From Nakazawaea peltata (lineage: Eukaryota > Ascomycota > Pichiomycetes > Alaninales > Pachysolenaceae), in assembly GCA_001599355.1 (NCBI GenBank), contig BCGQ01000001.1, positions 623,135 through 687,134 on the forward strand: a DNA stretch of 64,000 nt, written 5' to 3'. A program made the translations under genes and the position numbers. The notes beneath the pieces were generated by a model. The model was given only the letters and a program-made list of their open reading frames with translations. It made no database searches and was not told where the DNA came from. Below are positions 1 to 9,367 of this stretch, one piece after another; the stretch's first letter is position 1, and every line of letters starts with the position of its first letter.

Positions 1-454
1 AGGACTCCATGGGAACCCTCTTCTGGAACATGTTCAAGAGGAAGACATAAGTTACCTAACACGGTAAGTACCCAATATGGAATTCAAAAATCCCAACCTC
101 AACCGCTCAAAATCACGAAAAAAACACAAATTTGTAAATAATTAGCATATAAATACATTTAACGTATCGATACCAACGTTATAGTAGACCACATCGCATC
201 GGCGCTGTTGATTAATCAATTGTAATCAGCTCGTGTTGCCGAATATTGTCAATTGATTGATCTTTCTCCATCGTTTGAACCGTCTTCATTCACACCACGG
301 CTAGTGATTCGCACAGCCCCTGTTTTACCCAAAACATACACTCCACAAAATATTTGGTGTATTTTCCAACTCGAATTTCGATTGTTTTTCAAAGCTTGAA
401 AGTTCGGGATAAGGAGCAGTCTGAGGTTCCATCAGCATACACAGTGAGAAGATA
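1..454. other. 5' flank of SGF73, probable tail of an upstream gene
   Basis: No complete gene is visible. The first 70 bases are open in all three forward frames and could hold the last codons of a plus-strand gene (frame 2 would end at the TAA at 65-67, frame 3 at a TAA at 48-50); the choice cannot be made from here. The rest is the SGF73 promoter and 5' leader. It contains an ACAGCCCCTGTTTTA motif at 313-327 that recurs at 46661, upstream of the DMA-type gene. Confidence 0.5.
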
Positions 455-1942
455 ATGTCCAAGAGGGTACCTGGAGGCCAACAGATAGTATTGAAAGTAT
501 CTGATGATATAATTCAGAGATCATTGGGAGCCGAATCTAACAAAGTAATCACCGATATTAAGTCAAACGACAGCGAGAGAAGTGAAGATATCGAATCATT
601 TTATAGTGGGAAACTCAACTGGAAAGATCTTGGTCTGTTTTTAGAGAATTTGAAAGCCGTCGATAACTCTGATCATAAGAGCATCAAATCCAGTTTACCG
701 GTTGGAGGTTTAAAGAACAACTTATTGACAGCTCCATTGAGCTACAGAATCTGCAAGTCTTGTAAAAAACCCATTTTAGAATCGCATTTATTAGAACATA
801 TAGATATTTGTGAGGAAGTCATGAGAACTAAACAGGCCACGAAGGATCGGTCTAAGTCACTGAAAGCATCTAAGAATAATGTTGATGGTGTTGGAGCCAC
901 AACCAATACCAAGAAGAAGAGAAAGAATGCCGCATCTTCTGCGTATGATACGGCAGGGGAATCCACAAAGGAGAGTACTCCAGTGGCCGGACCAACTCCA
1001 AAGAAACAGAAGAAACTGCCTAAGGAGAAGAAAGCAAAGAAAGAAAAGGCCAAGAGTACACCAAAACCAAAGGAACCAGTTGATGTTGAGAAACAGTGTG
1101 GTGTTGCTTTACCTGGAGGTGGTTTCTGTGCGAGATCTTTGACTTGTAAAACACATTCTATGGGTGCTAAAAGACTGGTTCCAGGGAGATCTGCTCCTTA
1201 TGATCAGTTATTACTGCAATATCAACGTAAAAACCAAGCCAAGATCGCCGCGGGTGCTGCTCTGCTGCAGCTGCTGCAAGATGAGTTACTCCATGGTTCT
1301 CTGGGTCCTTTGGATGAAGATGAAGAGACCCAGTTGGTGATTGAAGGTGTATCGAGATCTTATGCATTACCTCTTGAAAGGAAGGTGATCATGCCTACCA
1401 GATTAAGATCCAAATTCTTGAGAATGAGAGAAATGTTTGCTGGTGCATTATTACCAAGAGTTGGAAATTCATCTTCAAATACCAGTATAGAGGGAAGAAC
1501 TCTGGTAGTTGATGTGGATCGTCCTAATGAATATTTCCATCTGGTAAGACCTCCGCAGAGAGTGGCTATAAGTCAATTACAGCAACATTATCTGCAACAG
1601 CAGCAATTACAGCAGCAACAGTTACAGCAACAACAGCAACAACAACAGAAGCTGAACTCTCTCCAACAACAAGGGCAACTGCAACCTCAACAAGTGCAAC
1701 AACAAATACCCCAGCAGCAGCTAACTCAACAAGCTCAACAGCAGCAAAAACAACAGCAGCAACAGCAACAACAAATGCAACAATTACAGGCATCTCAGTT
1801 GACTCCAGAACAACAGCAGATGTTGCTTCAAAGACAGCAACAACAAAGACGTCTGCAATTACTCCAACAGCAAAGATTACAACAAATGCAGCTGCTGCGT
1901 CTGCTGCTGGTTCTGCAACAGCAACAGCTGAAATTTAGGTAG
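455..1942 (+). CDS. SGF73: SAGA deubiquitinase-module subunit Sgf73 (ataxin-7-like)
   Basis: Sgf73 tethers the Ubp8 deubiquitinase module to the SAGA histone acetyltransferase complex. The 495-residue protein has an early zinc-finger-like segment (CKSCKKPILESHLLEHIDIC, about residues 107-126), a Lys-rich linker, then the SCA7 domain from about residue 217 with CGVALPGGGFCARSLTCKTH and the PGRSAPYDQLL motif. The C-terminal quarter, from about residue 372, is glutamine-rich. CTG codons fall at sites where other fungal SCA7 domains have alanine: residue 241 in KR-x-VPGRS (1175-1177) and residue 254 in LL-x-QYQRKNQAK (1214-1216). The CTG pairs at 1262-1279 turn the following segment into an alanine-rich helix. 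Length is in the family range and the start is the first ATG of the frame. Confidence 0.93.
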   Translation: MSKRVPGGQQIVLKVSDDIIQRSLGAESNKVITDIKSNDSERSEDIESFYSGKLNWKDLGLFLENLKAVDNSDHKSIKSSLPVGGLKNNLLTAPLSYRICKSCKKPILESHLLEHIDICEEVMRTKQATKDRSKSLKASKNNVDGVGATTNTKKKRKNAASSAYDTAGESTKESTPVAGPTPKKQKKLPKEKKAKKEKAKSTPKPKEPVDVEKQCGVALPGGGFCARSLTCKTHSMGAKRLVPGRSAPYDQLLLQYQRKNQAKIAAGAALLQLLQDELLHGSLGPLDEDEETQLVIEGVSRSYALPLERKVIMPTRLRSKFLRMREMFAGALLPRVGNSSSNTSIEGRTLVVDVDRPNEYFHLVRPPQRVAISQLQQHYLQQQQLQQQQLQQQQQQQQKLNSLQQQGQLQPQQVQQQIPQQQLTQQAQQQQKQQQQQQQQMQQLQASQLTPEQQQMLLQRQQQQRRLQLLQQQRLQQMQLLRLLLVLQQQQLKFR

Positions 1943-2003
1943 TATCTAAATGTGTAATAATTCGATAATGTTTGTATTAATATATACAGTTGAGACTAGG
2001 TAG

Positions 2004-3359
2004 TCAGAATTCTTGCCCTGGTTGTTGAGGAAAGAACATCATCACACATCCGAAGAAGGCAGTCATCAATGCGGCATTGTAAATTGCTTTAAAGAGCCCA
2101 TCGAATCTGAAACTCTTACTTTCGGTACGTCTTATGGCTATACTTAATTGGTGAGTCATGGCTTCTCTTGAAAATTTGGATCTTACCCAGGAATTTCCCT
2201 TGGAATAATCAGGATTCTTAGTGATAATCTCATCCATAACCTCGGCCCATAACTCTGGTTTCGGATCTCTCAAATGACCTGTCTCTCCTTCTTGGACAGA
2301 TTCCAACGGCCCACCGAACTTAACAGCCAATACAGGTTTGTTCAGTCTCATAGCCTCCAACGGAACGATTCCGAAATGCTCGAAGAGAGGAGTGTATAAC
2401 AATAAAGAGGTGTTTGCGATCAAGGCATCTTTCATACTGGTCGGAATCGAAGGCATGAACAATACTTTCACAGATCTAGGCATCAGGACCAAACGTCCTC
2501 TGAAAGTGAACGATTGTATATCCAATTTTTTACAGAGTTCTTCCAATTCAATGAGGTACTGGACATTCTTATAGTTTCTAGGATCGAATCCACCCAGAAT
2601 TACCAATTTGACATTAGAAGCTTGATCAGGATGGTTCTCCAAATAGAGGTGGAAGGCATTGATGGCCAATTCGATGTTCTTTGGCTTGTCGAATCTGTTG
2701 ATCGATAAGAAGTACTTGCTTTTACCAAAGAATTCAATGACATCTTTGTTAGCTTGCAGATCACTGTGAATTTCAGTATCAACACAAGGATAGACCACCT
2801 CTGGATCCAAATTAGACAACCTCTTGAAAGTATCCTTGAAGATCGACTTAGTATATAACGAGTTAACGACGATATTGTCGGCGTATCCAGTGGTCATCTC
2901 TTCCAAGTAATCGAAAGGAATTCTATACATAGCTCTAATAAATGAATCATGTGAGGCCAGTAATAAATCCGGATGGTGGCAATAGAACAATACCTTAGCA
3001 TCCTTCTTCTTGGAGAAATGCAAGAATGGTATACAGAAGGACAACTGATCAACGATGAACAAGTCATATTGCTTGATTTCACCTGTAAGGATCAAGCGTA
3101 ACACCAAATAGAACTGTCTCAAGATTGAACATAATATGGCGAACTTATTCATGATCTTGGTAGGTAAGAAGTCTCCATAGACTTCGACGTCCAAAGTGTT
3201 ATTCTTGATCTCTTCAAAGCAATGAGAACGATCACAATGGGAAGTGATCATAGTGACATCATTGTCTTCTTGTTGTAACCCCACTGCGGCATCGACAACC
3301 AACCTTTCGGCGCCCCCAATTCCCAAATCCGGGTGAATAAAAGCTATTTTCAAAGGCAT
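2004..3359 (-). CDS. ALG2: ER alpha-1,3/1,6-mannosyltransferase Alg2
   Basis: Alg2 adds the second and third mannoses to the dolichol-linked oligosaccharide on the cytosolic face of the ER. The protein opens with PLKIAFIHPDLGIGGAERLV, the GT4 N-terminal motif. The donor-site region is GIVPLEAMRLNKPVLAVKFG near residue 360, containing the conserved E-x7-E pattern, and a hydrophobic C-terminus ends at FFPQQPGQEF. I place the start at 3359 because the preceding nine codons of the open frame (to 3386) add nothing conserved. It shares a 0.46-kb divergent promoter with HCR1. Its 3' end is about 60 bp from that of SGF73, so the two genes converge. Confidence 0.94.
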   Translation of the reverse strand: MPLKIAFIHPDLGIGGAERLVVDAAVGLQQEDNDVTMITSHCDRSHCFEEIKNNTLDVEVYGDFLPTKIMNKFAILCSILRQFYLVLRLILTGEIKQYDLFIVDQLSFCIPFLHFSKKKDAKVLFYCHHPDLLLASHDSFIRAMYRIPFDYLEEMTTGYADNIVVNSLYTKSIFKDTFKRLSNLDPEVVYPCVDTEIHSDLQANKDVIEFFGKSKYFLSINRFDKPKNIELAINAFHLYLENHPDQASNVKLVILGGFDPRNYKNVQYLIELEELCKKLDIQSFTFRGRLVLMPRSVKVLFMPSIPTSMKDALIANTSLLLYTPLFEHFGIVPLEAMRLNKPVLAVKFGGPLESVQEGETGHLRDPKPELWAEVMDEIITKNPDYSKGNSWVRSKFSREAMTHQLSIAIRRTESKSFRFDGLFKAIYNAALMTAFFGCVMMFFPQQPGQEF

Positions 3360-3386
3360 TATCTGATGACCTGTTAGTAGTGACAC

Positions 3387-3823
3387 CAGATCCGGAACCT
3401 AAACTATATATAAGTGTATATTCGGAAACTGAGCGGATTAGTGCGGTAGCTGCGCAGATGCAGGCAGTGTCTTTGGAATGGCGGTGATTATTTGCTGAGT
3501 AGGTCAGACCGATAAGACAGAAGAGCAGAGAACGAATAATGGGGGCACAGAGAGGGGGGGGGGTTCGTGGTTTCTGGAACTACTTGAGATGTTCTGCTAC
3601 GGACAACTAGAATCGCCTCTAAGACTCAACAAAATCATCCTGCTTCATCCCTCGAATCCACCCCTCGAGTCCCCCCAGTTACCCCCACCTCCCAGTCAAC
3701 TATCCTCGATGGCATTACCCGGCCTAAATCCCCTTCGCGCCCTTTAAATTTTCCTTCAAGTTAAAATTTTTCTCCCCTTAAGGCTCCTCAGAACGGTAGT
3801 AACAGAGATAGAACGTAATAGAA
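3387..3823. promoter_or_regulatory. Divergent promoter between ALG2 and HCR1
   Basis: This gap holds the start regions of two divergent genes. It shows a pure G run near 3552-3561, a C-rich stretch near 3650-3690, and T-rich/AT-rich sequence just before the HCR1 start. I see no small gene or RNA in it. Confidence 0.6.
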
Positions 3824-4627
3824 ATGTCTTGGGACGACGAAGATTTCGAGGTACCAACCAGCAGTAATGTTGCTGCTTCATGGGAAGATGGACTTGATGA
3901 TGATGAACCAATTTTAGAGTCATGGGACGCTGAATCCGAAGATGAAAAGCCAAAGAAGGCCGCCGTTCCAGCTAAGAAACCGGCTCCAAAAGCCGCCGCC
4001 AAGGGTAAGAAGGCCGCTGGTGCAAGTAAATTGTTGGATATCGACAGAGTCGATGAAAAGACAAGGAAAGAGATGTTGAAACAAGCCGAGTTGGACTCCG
4101 ATTTGAATAACGCTGCTGATCTTTTCGGTGGTTTGGGAGTCGCCGATGAGCATCCAAGAGCTAGACTGCTGCTGAAGGCCGCCGCCACCGCCGCTGAAAC
4201 TAAGACTCCAGCTCTCACTAAGGACACTCCAATCGACGTACATCCACTCTTTGAAGTCGAGACCAAGCAGGACTTTGAGAAATTACGTAAACTGCTTTCA
4301 CCAGCCATCACCAAAACTGCCAACGCCAGTAACCTTTACTATTCGTCAGCTTTGGCTATCGATTTAATTAGAGATATCACCGGACCTTTGTCTGTTGAGA
4401 ACATGAGAAAAGTATTGTCTACATTGAATGTCATTGTTAAGGAGAAAGAAAGACAAGAAAGACAACTGAGATTGGCCAAAGCCGGTACCTCGATTGGAGG
4501 TGCCGGTAAGAAGAAGGCCAAGCCAGTTGCCAAGTCATCTTTGGGTTCTAATTCTTTCAAGAAGGACTTGGACGTTGACACCACTAATTACGAAGATGAC
4601 GATTTCGGAGATGACGACTTCATGTAA
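3824..4627 (+). CDS. HCR1: Translation initiation factor eIF3 subunit j
   Basis: Hcr1/eIF3j stabilises eIF3 on the 40S subunit and also acts in 20S pre-rRNA processing and termination. The 267-residue protein begins with the family's acidic Trp motif ([11 protein letters not shown]), has an Ala/Lys-rich middle, and then the conserved helical core ALAIDLIRD...[16 protein letters not shown] with KEKERQER. It ends in a very acidic [10 protein letters not shown] tail. In-frame CTG occurs as a triplet (4166-4174) next to an alanine tract, at 4292-4294 and at 4466-4468 (RQ-x-RLAKAG). As alanine these give [14 protein letters not shown] and RQARLAKAG, both more typical of the family than leucine. 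The gene is oriented divergently from ALG2. Confidence 0.95.
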   Translation: MSWDDEDFEVPTSSNVAASWEDGLDDDEPILESWDAESEDEKPKKAAVPAKKPAPKAAAKGKKAAGASKLLDIDRVDEKTRKEMLKQAELDSDLNNAADLFGGLGVADEHPRARLLLKAAATAAETKTPALTKDTPIDVHPLFEVETKQDFEKLRKLLSPAITKTANASNLYYSSALAIDLIRDITGPLSVENMRKVLSTLNVIVKEKERQERQLRLAKAGTSIGGAGKKKAKPVAKSSLGSNSFKKDLDVDTTNYEDDDFGDDDFM

Positions 4628-4680
4628 GTAGAATAAACTTTTATTGCTTTCAAAATATATGTAGTGTACAAGTAGTGAGC

Positions 4681-5019
4681 TCAGAAATCGAGAATTAATA
4701 ACCCCGATACCTCCTTTAGGTGACGCGTATTTAAAGTGTCGTGGGCCAAAGTTTCTGGTGCGTTGGTGGCATTCGATTCTTCATTCATTTCTTCATCTTC
4801 TAAGTTCAGAGACAATGTCACTTCGAGTTGACGTTGACGATCTTCTGCTTCTCTGAGCCTCACCTCGTTTGCCCTTAAAATCGCCTCGCGTGTGAACATT
4901 CTTAAATATTCGGCACTTAACAGAAGAGTTTTCTGGGTGATTCGAGTGTCATCACTGCTGAACGCCACTGTATGGAATAATCGGGCTAGTGTTGCCTCAG
5001 AAAACTTCACTGGTTCCAT
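4681..5019 (-). CDS. MHF2: CENP-X/Mhf2 histone-fold protein
   Basis: This small protein (112 residues) begins with a compact histone fold: FSEATLARLFH, then DDTRITQKTLLLSAEYLRMFTREAILRA. It ends with the hallmark C-terminus GLLILDF, matching LLLDF of CENP-X. CENP-X pairs with CENP-S (Mhf1) in the Fanconi-linked FANCM/Mph1 DNA-remodelling complex and in the CENP-T-W-S-X kinetochore module. Between the second and third helices there is an acidic insertion of about 35 residues (LEDEEMNEESNATN and after) that shorter animal CENP-X proteins lack. It converges on HCR1. The assignment rests on motif order and the C-terminal signature. Confidence 0.8.
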   Translation of the reverse strand: MEPVKFSEATLARLFHTVAFSSDDTRITQKTLLLSAEYLRMFTREAILRANEVRLREAEDRQRQLEVTLSLNLEDEEMNEESNATNAPETLAHDTLNTRHLKEVSGLLILDF

Positions 5020-5197
5020 TCTATGTTCTTGTATAGTCTTAGTGTTTACATTTACTAAGTGTTTATTTAGCTCTTATTAGTTTTCATATTATGCTACTTA
5101 CATGAGAGATCAGAGAATAAATTCGTATTGTGCTACAGTTCAAAATAGGTAATTCCTCACATAATAACTTGTATTACTGTATAAATTGATATTCTGC

Positions 5198-6559
5198 TCA
5201 AGATGACCCAAAGATATCACCGACGTCGATGAGGATCCAGAACCCAAAATCACCAGCCGATGGCGATCTCACACTCACAAAGAATGGTATATGTAGTATG
5301 GAATGGGTACCATAATACTTCCCCTCCAATTGTAAATGTAATGGCAATGTCGTCCAATTGACCCCGGAATCTAATGGCTGGTTACTAGTAGTGATCATGA
5401 GGGGGGCTTTTAGACGATGAAGAGCTGTAGAACGTTTTAGAAGTTCTGCTTTGGCTAATTGAGTTTCTGATCCTTGTAAGTCAACTGTAAGCATTGTGCT
5501 AGCCAAACTATCAAGTTGAGAAACTGCCCCAGTGGGTCTAGGTCCAATGGATACATTAGAGCAGGGTAAATTAATCTTGAGATAACAAGACTCAACACCA
5601 GGAAGAGTCATCTTATCAAAAGTCGATATAGAAACTTGAATCTCATCTTGAGAAGGATTTTCAAAATGGAGTAACAAGTCAAGTTTATTACTGGAAAGAA
5701 TATTTTCTCCCCCAATTAACGTTGTAAGTCGGATATTTGGCACTATATCCAGAGCTATTTTGGTGGCATTAAATTTAGAAGACCGAGGATCTGGATCAAC
5801 TCTTATAATAGCCGAGTTACATTTCTTACAAATAAAGTTTTGTTTAGCTCTGACCTTTTGAAGTTGGGGATATTGCTTAGATGAAGGCACATTCTCTTCC
5901 TCGAGATCCTCATACCGAGCTTCAAACTCAGGTAAACGGTCCGATTCCAAGGTCAATTTAGCTAATTCAATAGATTTTACATTAAAATTCATATCTTTAG
6001 TAGGAGAGCTTCGATAAGACCTTCGAAGAGCCGACTTTTTCTCCTGATATTTAATAAGTTCCCTCGAAGTTTGATAAAACGACATCAAGTCATTGAACAT
6101 CAGAATCTCGTCGACCTCCAGGGCCATTTTACTTTTAATTATCCTCAGTAACGACTGAGGTTTCTCTACAAGTCCAGTATCATACTCAAAATCACAACAA
6201 GGACACGTGAAATGGAACGACTTTCCTATTATTTTAGGTGTCACGTCTTGGTCGGGATTTTCCAGAGGGACGCGCTCGTCATGGGCCTTAATTAACAAAG
6301 AAGAACGACAATTGGGGCAGCTAAAACAACTCTTCTGGCAATTTCTTTGCTCGAGCTTCAGACTCAGCAAACAATGAGGACAGTATTTGGATATCACCTC
6401 CGGTAAACAGCACTGGTCACAACGGATCGACACACATTGAGTACAAAAGAAGAGATCAGGTAATTGATAGGTGGGACAATTGAGGTTGAGTAAATTGGAA
6501 TTGAATTCTTCCGCACTACATGGACACACTATATCCAATGGGAAGTCAAAAATCTGCAT
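5198..6559 (-). CDS. Dynactin subunit p62 (DCTN4 family)
   Basis: The protein (453 residues) starts with several Cys-pair motifs (CPCSAEEF, CTQCVSIRCDQCC, YCPHCL, SCPNCRSSL) typical of the dynactin p62 zinc-binding N-terminus. A further CPCCDFEYDTG lies near residue 128, and a later CKKC pair near 235 precedes a beta-rich C-terminal half. p62 caps the pointed end of the Arp1 filament in dynactin and helps cargo attachment of cytoplasmic dynein. S. cerevisiae is thought to lack p62, while many other fungi keep it. The gene is divergent from HRD3, with about 230 bp between the starts. Confidence 0.78.
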   Translation of the reverse strand: MQIFDFPLDIVCPCSAEEFNSNLLNLNCPTYQLPDLFFCTQCVSIRCDQCCLPEVISKYCPHCLLSLKLEQRNCQKSCFSCPNCRSSLLIKAHDERVPLENPDQDVTPKIIGKSFHFTCPCCDFEYDTGLVEKPQSLLRIIKSKMALEVDEILMFNDLMSFYQTSRELIKYQEKKSALRRSYRSSPTKDMNFNVKSIELAKLTLESDRLPEFEARYEDLEEENVPSSKQYPQLQKVRAKQNFICKKCNSAIIRVDPDPRSSKFNATKIALDIVPNIRLTTLIGGENILSSNKLDLLLHFENPSQDEIQVSISTFDKMTLPGVESCYLKINLPCSNVSIGPRPTGAVSQLDSLASTMLTVDLQGSETQLAKAELLKRSTALHRLKAPLMITTSNQPLDSGVNWTTLPLHLQLEGKYYGTHSILHIPFFVSVRSPSAGDFGFWILIDVGDIFGSS

Positions 6560-6788
6560 GGTACGAGTATTGGTGCTCTTCTTCGCCTGTTCTACACCTT
6601 TGTTCGACAGTCAATCCTCTCCTGTCCCTCCAGATCTTTATCCGCCCGCACCCCCAGCTAACCCCCGCCCGCGCACTTTTTTCCGGCGGACCCTCTAAGG
6701 AAAAACATCTAAAGGACAAGCTGTGCAGATCAAAAAACATCTAAACGCTACCGAGGAGTGAACACTAGGGACTACGAGTCAAGACCAC

Positions 6789-9104
6789 ATGAGGGCAATT
6801 GGCATATTATACTGTTTAGGGGTCATTCTAAGGCTCAGCAGGGTGCTGGCGAACCAGGAAGTTCTAGATCTCACCGATACTCCCTCCGCCACCCCACTCT
6901 CGCCCCTGGAACAAGCCTTACAATTACTCAAACCCTACGAACAAATAGACCAGGAGTACCCTCCTCTTCATTTTGAAGAGGTTTTGTCGGGAAAAGAGGC
7001 CGACGGTAAACCTCGTGTGGACTTATATGTGGATTTCAGTTGGGAATGGGAGAAACGTAGATATAATAGACAAATGAGCCAATTGAAGGACGATCAAAGG
7101 CTGGCGCTAGCTCAACTTGAAGAGGCGCTGGGTCAAAATGACCCCAAATCAACAGAAATCTTAGCCGAAATCAAAATGTTTGGTAACTATTCCATACCGA
7201 GAAACGGATCTGAGTCATTTTTATACTACAAACACCTTGTTGAACTCGACCCATCTAATGCTAATGCCCATTTCATGTTGGCTTTCATCTATGCCACTGG
7301 ATTATTTGGGGAACTGGAGCTTAACCAACCTAAAGCATTATTACATTACGAAGCGGCTCATGAGTTGGGTGATTTAAGAGCCACGTTGGCTTTAGCATAC
7401 CGTCATTTCCAAGGAATATCAGTGCCTAAGAATTGTGAGTTGGCCTTGTTCTATTACAGTATGGTGGCTCAAAAGTCTCTGCAAATAGTCCTGGACGGAC
7501 CCATTGGAGGATTGAATATAGACTCTTATAGTATTAGAATTGCTGATTTCAATGGTGGATTATATGGAGAGAAGGCCAGTGAACAACACTCATCTCTTAC
7601 AAGAACTCTTAGTGAACATCTCTATGAAAGAGATAACCTCTTTGAAGTGGATATGGACCCAGAAACTTATAAACCACTGCTGCTCTATTATGAAGCTAGA
7701 TCTTATTATACTGCAGACTACTTCCATTCAAGAGACTATAAAGCAGCATTTGACCTGTTACAAAGATGTATAGTTGAAGGAGAGCAATGGGCTTCAGAAG
7801 TTGGATCCCTCAATAGAGTATTTGTCTCTAGATGTTATTCATTACTTGGGCATATGTATCTTCGTGGTGAAGGTACTAAACAAGATTATAATCTTGCAAG
7901 ACTGATGTTAAACAATCTGTCTCAATTGAGTAGTAGATCTTCTTATCATACTGATATGGGTCTCATTGTGGAATATGGACTTGGATTAGAAGAGCCTAAT
8001 CTTCCTGCTGCTCAACTCTTGTACCAAGAAGGTCCTTCAAGATTCAATTATGCTCGTACATTATTGGCTACGGGAGAAAATACTAGGAAGGCTCTTGAAT
8101 TGATGCAAGTAGCAGCTTATGGAGGCAATGACGAGGCATTATATCATTTGGCTAAACTGTATGAAAGAGGTATTGGGGGTCGTAAAGCTTGTGAGGATAT
8201 CGTGGTTCCTTATAAACTGTTTGTAGAGAGGATAGAGAACCAATTTCCAATATTGAAATGGTCTTTCAAACAGTTATTTGCTCGTAGATCTGATTTGGCA
8301 TTGATAGGGTATGCTATTGCGGCCGAATTAGGGTATGAATCAGCTCAATCTTCCGCCGCTTACTTACTTTATGCACCTGTACTGATCTCTGAAAAGTTAC
8401 CTAAGATCCCTAAAGAGAGATTTGAAGCGGCCCTCACCTACTACTCAAGATCAGCTAAACAACATAATATAGATTCTCTTGTGTTTTTAGGTGATCTCTT
8501 CTACTATGGAGTTCTCTCCCCAGATCTGACAGAAGATGTCTTATTAGTTGCTCCAGATTATAAAAAACTGTTCAAATACTACCAAGATGCCTCAAACAAA
8601 CATTCCAAACAAGGAAGCTTCAATGTAGGTTACATGTATGAGCAAGGTTTAGGTGTTCCTCGTGATTATCATTTGGCTAAAAGGTACTATGATTTAGCTC
8701 TTTTAGGTAAATCTTCAGATGTTTATTTCCCGGTCCAATTGTCTCTAGTCAAATTGAAGTTCAAAATGTTCTGGAGCAGACTTATAGGAGGAACTTACAT
8801 CGAAGATGAACCTTCAAGGACTCGGACTTGGAGTGATTGGAAGCTGTGGTACCATAGATTAAGAAATGCTAATGATGAATTTTATCGGGAATTACAATCT
8901 GACTCTCACAATGATGGTCATACTCAATACGATCTGATAGACGCAGATCTGGAAGATATCTTGGATTTGATCGTGTTTGGGTTATTTGTATTTATGTTTG
9001 TCACTATATTCGTTGTACAACATTTAAGAAGACGTAGACAACAGGAAGAGGGTGAACAACAAGGGGGGAATTTTCAATTTAATTTTATGATAATTCCGTT
9101 ATAA
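6789..9104 (+). CDS. HRD3: ERAD ubiquitin-ligase cofactor Hrd3 (SEL1L)
   Basis: Hrd3 is the lumenal partner of the Hrd1 ubiquitin ligase and receives misfolded ER glycoproteins. The 771-residue protein has an N-terminal signal peptide (first ~22 residues, ending near VLANQ), then many Sel1/TPR-like repeats. Typical repeat blocks are LALAYRHFQG, LGHMYLRGEGTKQDYNLARL and FNVGYMYEQGLGVPRDYHLA. One transmembrane helix lies near the C-terminus (LDLIVFGLFVFMFVTIFVVQ), followed by a short basic/Gln-rich cytosolic tail. Length and topology match yeast Hrd3. Start: first ATG directly before the signal peptide. Its 3' end faces SEC13. Confidence 0.93.
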   Translation: MRAIGILYCLGVILRLSRVLANQEVLDLTDTPSATPLSPLEQALQLLKPYEQIDQEYPPLHFEEVLSGKEADGKPRVDLYVDFSWEWEKRRYNRQMSQLKDDQRLALAQLEEALGQNDPKSTEILAEIKMFGNYSIPRNGSESFLYYKHLVELDPSNANAHFMLAFIYATGLFGELELNQPKALLHYEAAHELGDLRATLALAYRHFQGISVPKNCELALFYYSMVAQKSLQIVLDGPIGGLNIDSYSIRIADFNGGLYGEKASEQHSSLTRTLSEHLYERDNLFEVDMDPETYKPLLLYYEARSYYTADYFHSRDYKAAFDLLQRCIVEGEQWASEVGSLNRVFVSRCYSLLGHMYLRGEGTKQDYNLARLMLNNLSQLSSRSSYHTDMGLIVEYGLGLEEPNLPAAQLLYQEGPSRFNYARTLLATGENTRKALELMQVAAYGGNDEALYHLAKLYERGIGGRKACEDIVVPYKLFVERIENQFPILKWSFKQLFARRSDLALIGYAIAAELGYESAQSSAAYLLYAPVLISEKLPKIPKERFEAALTYYSRSAKQHNIDSLVFLGDLFYYGVLSPDLTEDVLLVAPDYKKLFKYYQDASNKHSKQGSFNVGYMYEQGLGVPRDYHLAKRYYDLALLGKSSDVYFPVQLSLVKLKFKMFWSRLIGGTYIEDEPSRTRTWSDWKLWYHRLRNANDEFYRELQSDSHNDGHTQYDLIDADLEDILDLIVFGLFVFMFVTIFVVQHLRRRRQQEEGEQQGGNFQFNFMIIPL

Positions 9105-9135
9105 CGACAATGAATGATACTGTGTATTAGAATAG

Positions 9136-9167
9136 AGGTGTAGCGGTGTAGAGGTGTAGCGGTGTAG
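9136..9167 (+). repeat. Short GT-rich tandem repeat
   Basis: Two perfect 16-bp copies of AGGTGTAGCGGTGTAG sit head to tail at 9136-9151 and 9152-9167, followed by a degenerate third. They lie in the convergent 3' region between HRD3 and SEC13. No function is evident. Confidence 0.85.
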
Positions 9168-9367
9168 AGGAGTAGAGTTTTAGTGTTCTGTAGTTTAGTT
9201 TGATCTGTTGGTGTTATGATGTGTTGAAGTTTTGTATGGTTGATTACGTAAGCATTTCAATTAGTAGCACACGACCAATTGAAATGTCATGGATGTTGGT
9301 GGTGAGACGGTCTGATCCTACTATCTACTTATTATAACTCTAATACATATTTTATGTATACAATAAT

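Noticed and set aside
1-67. C-terminal end of an upstream plus-strand gene
   Set aside because: All three forward frames are open over this short stretch and none carries a recognisable ending, so no coding call was made.
742-1053. Antisense open frames over SGF73, HCR1, DCP2, YCF1 and others
   Set aside because: They mirror conserved sense genes, have no family motifs and arise from codon bias or low-complexity sequence.
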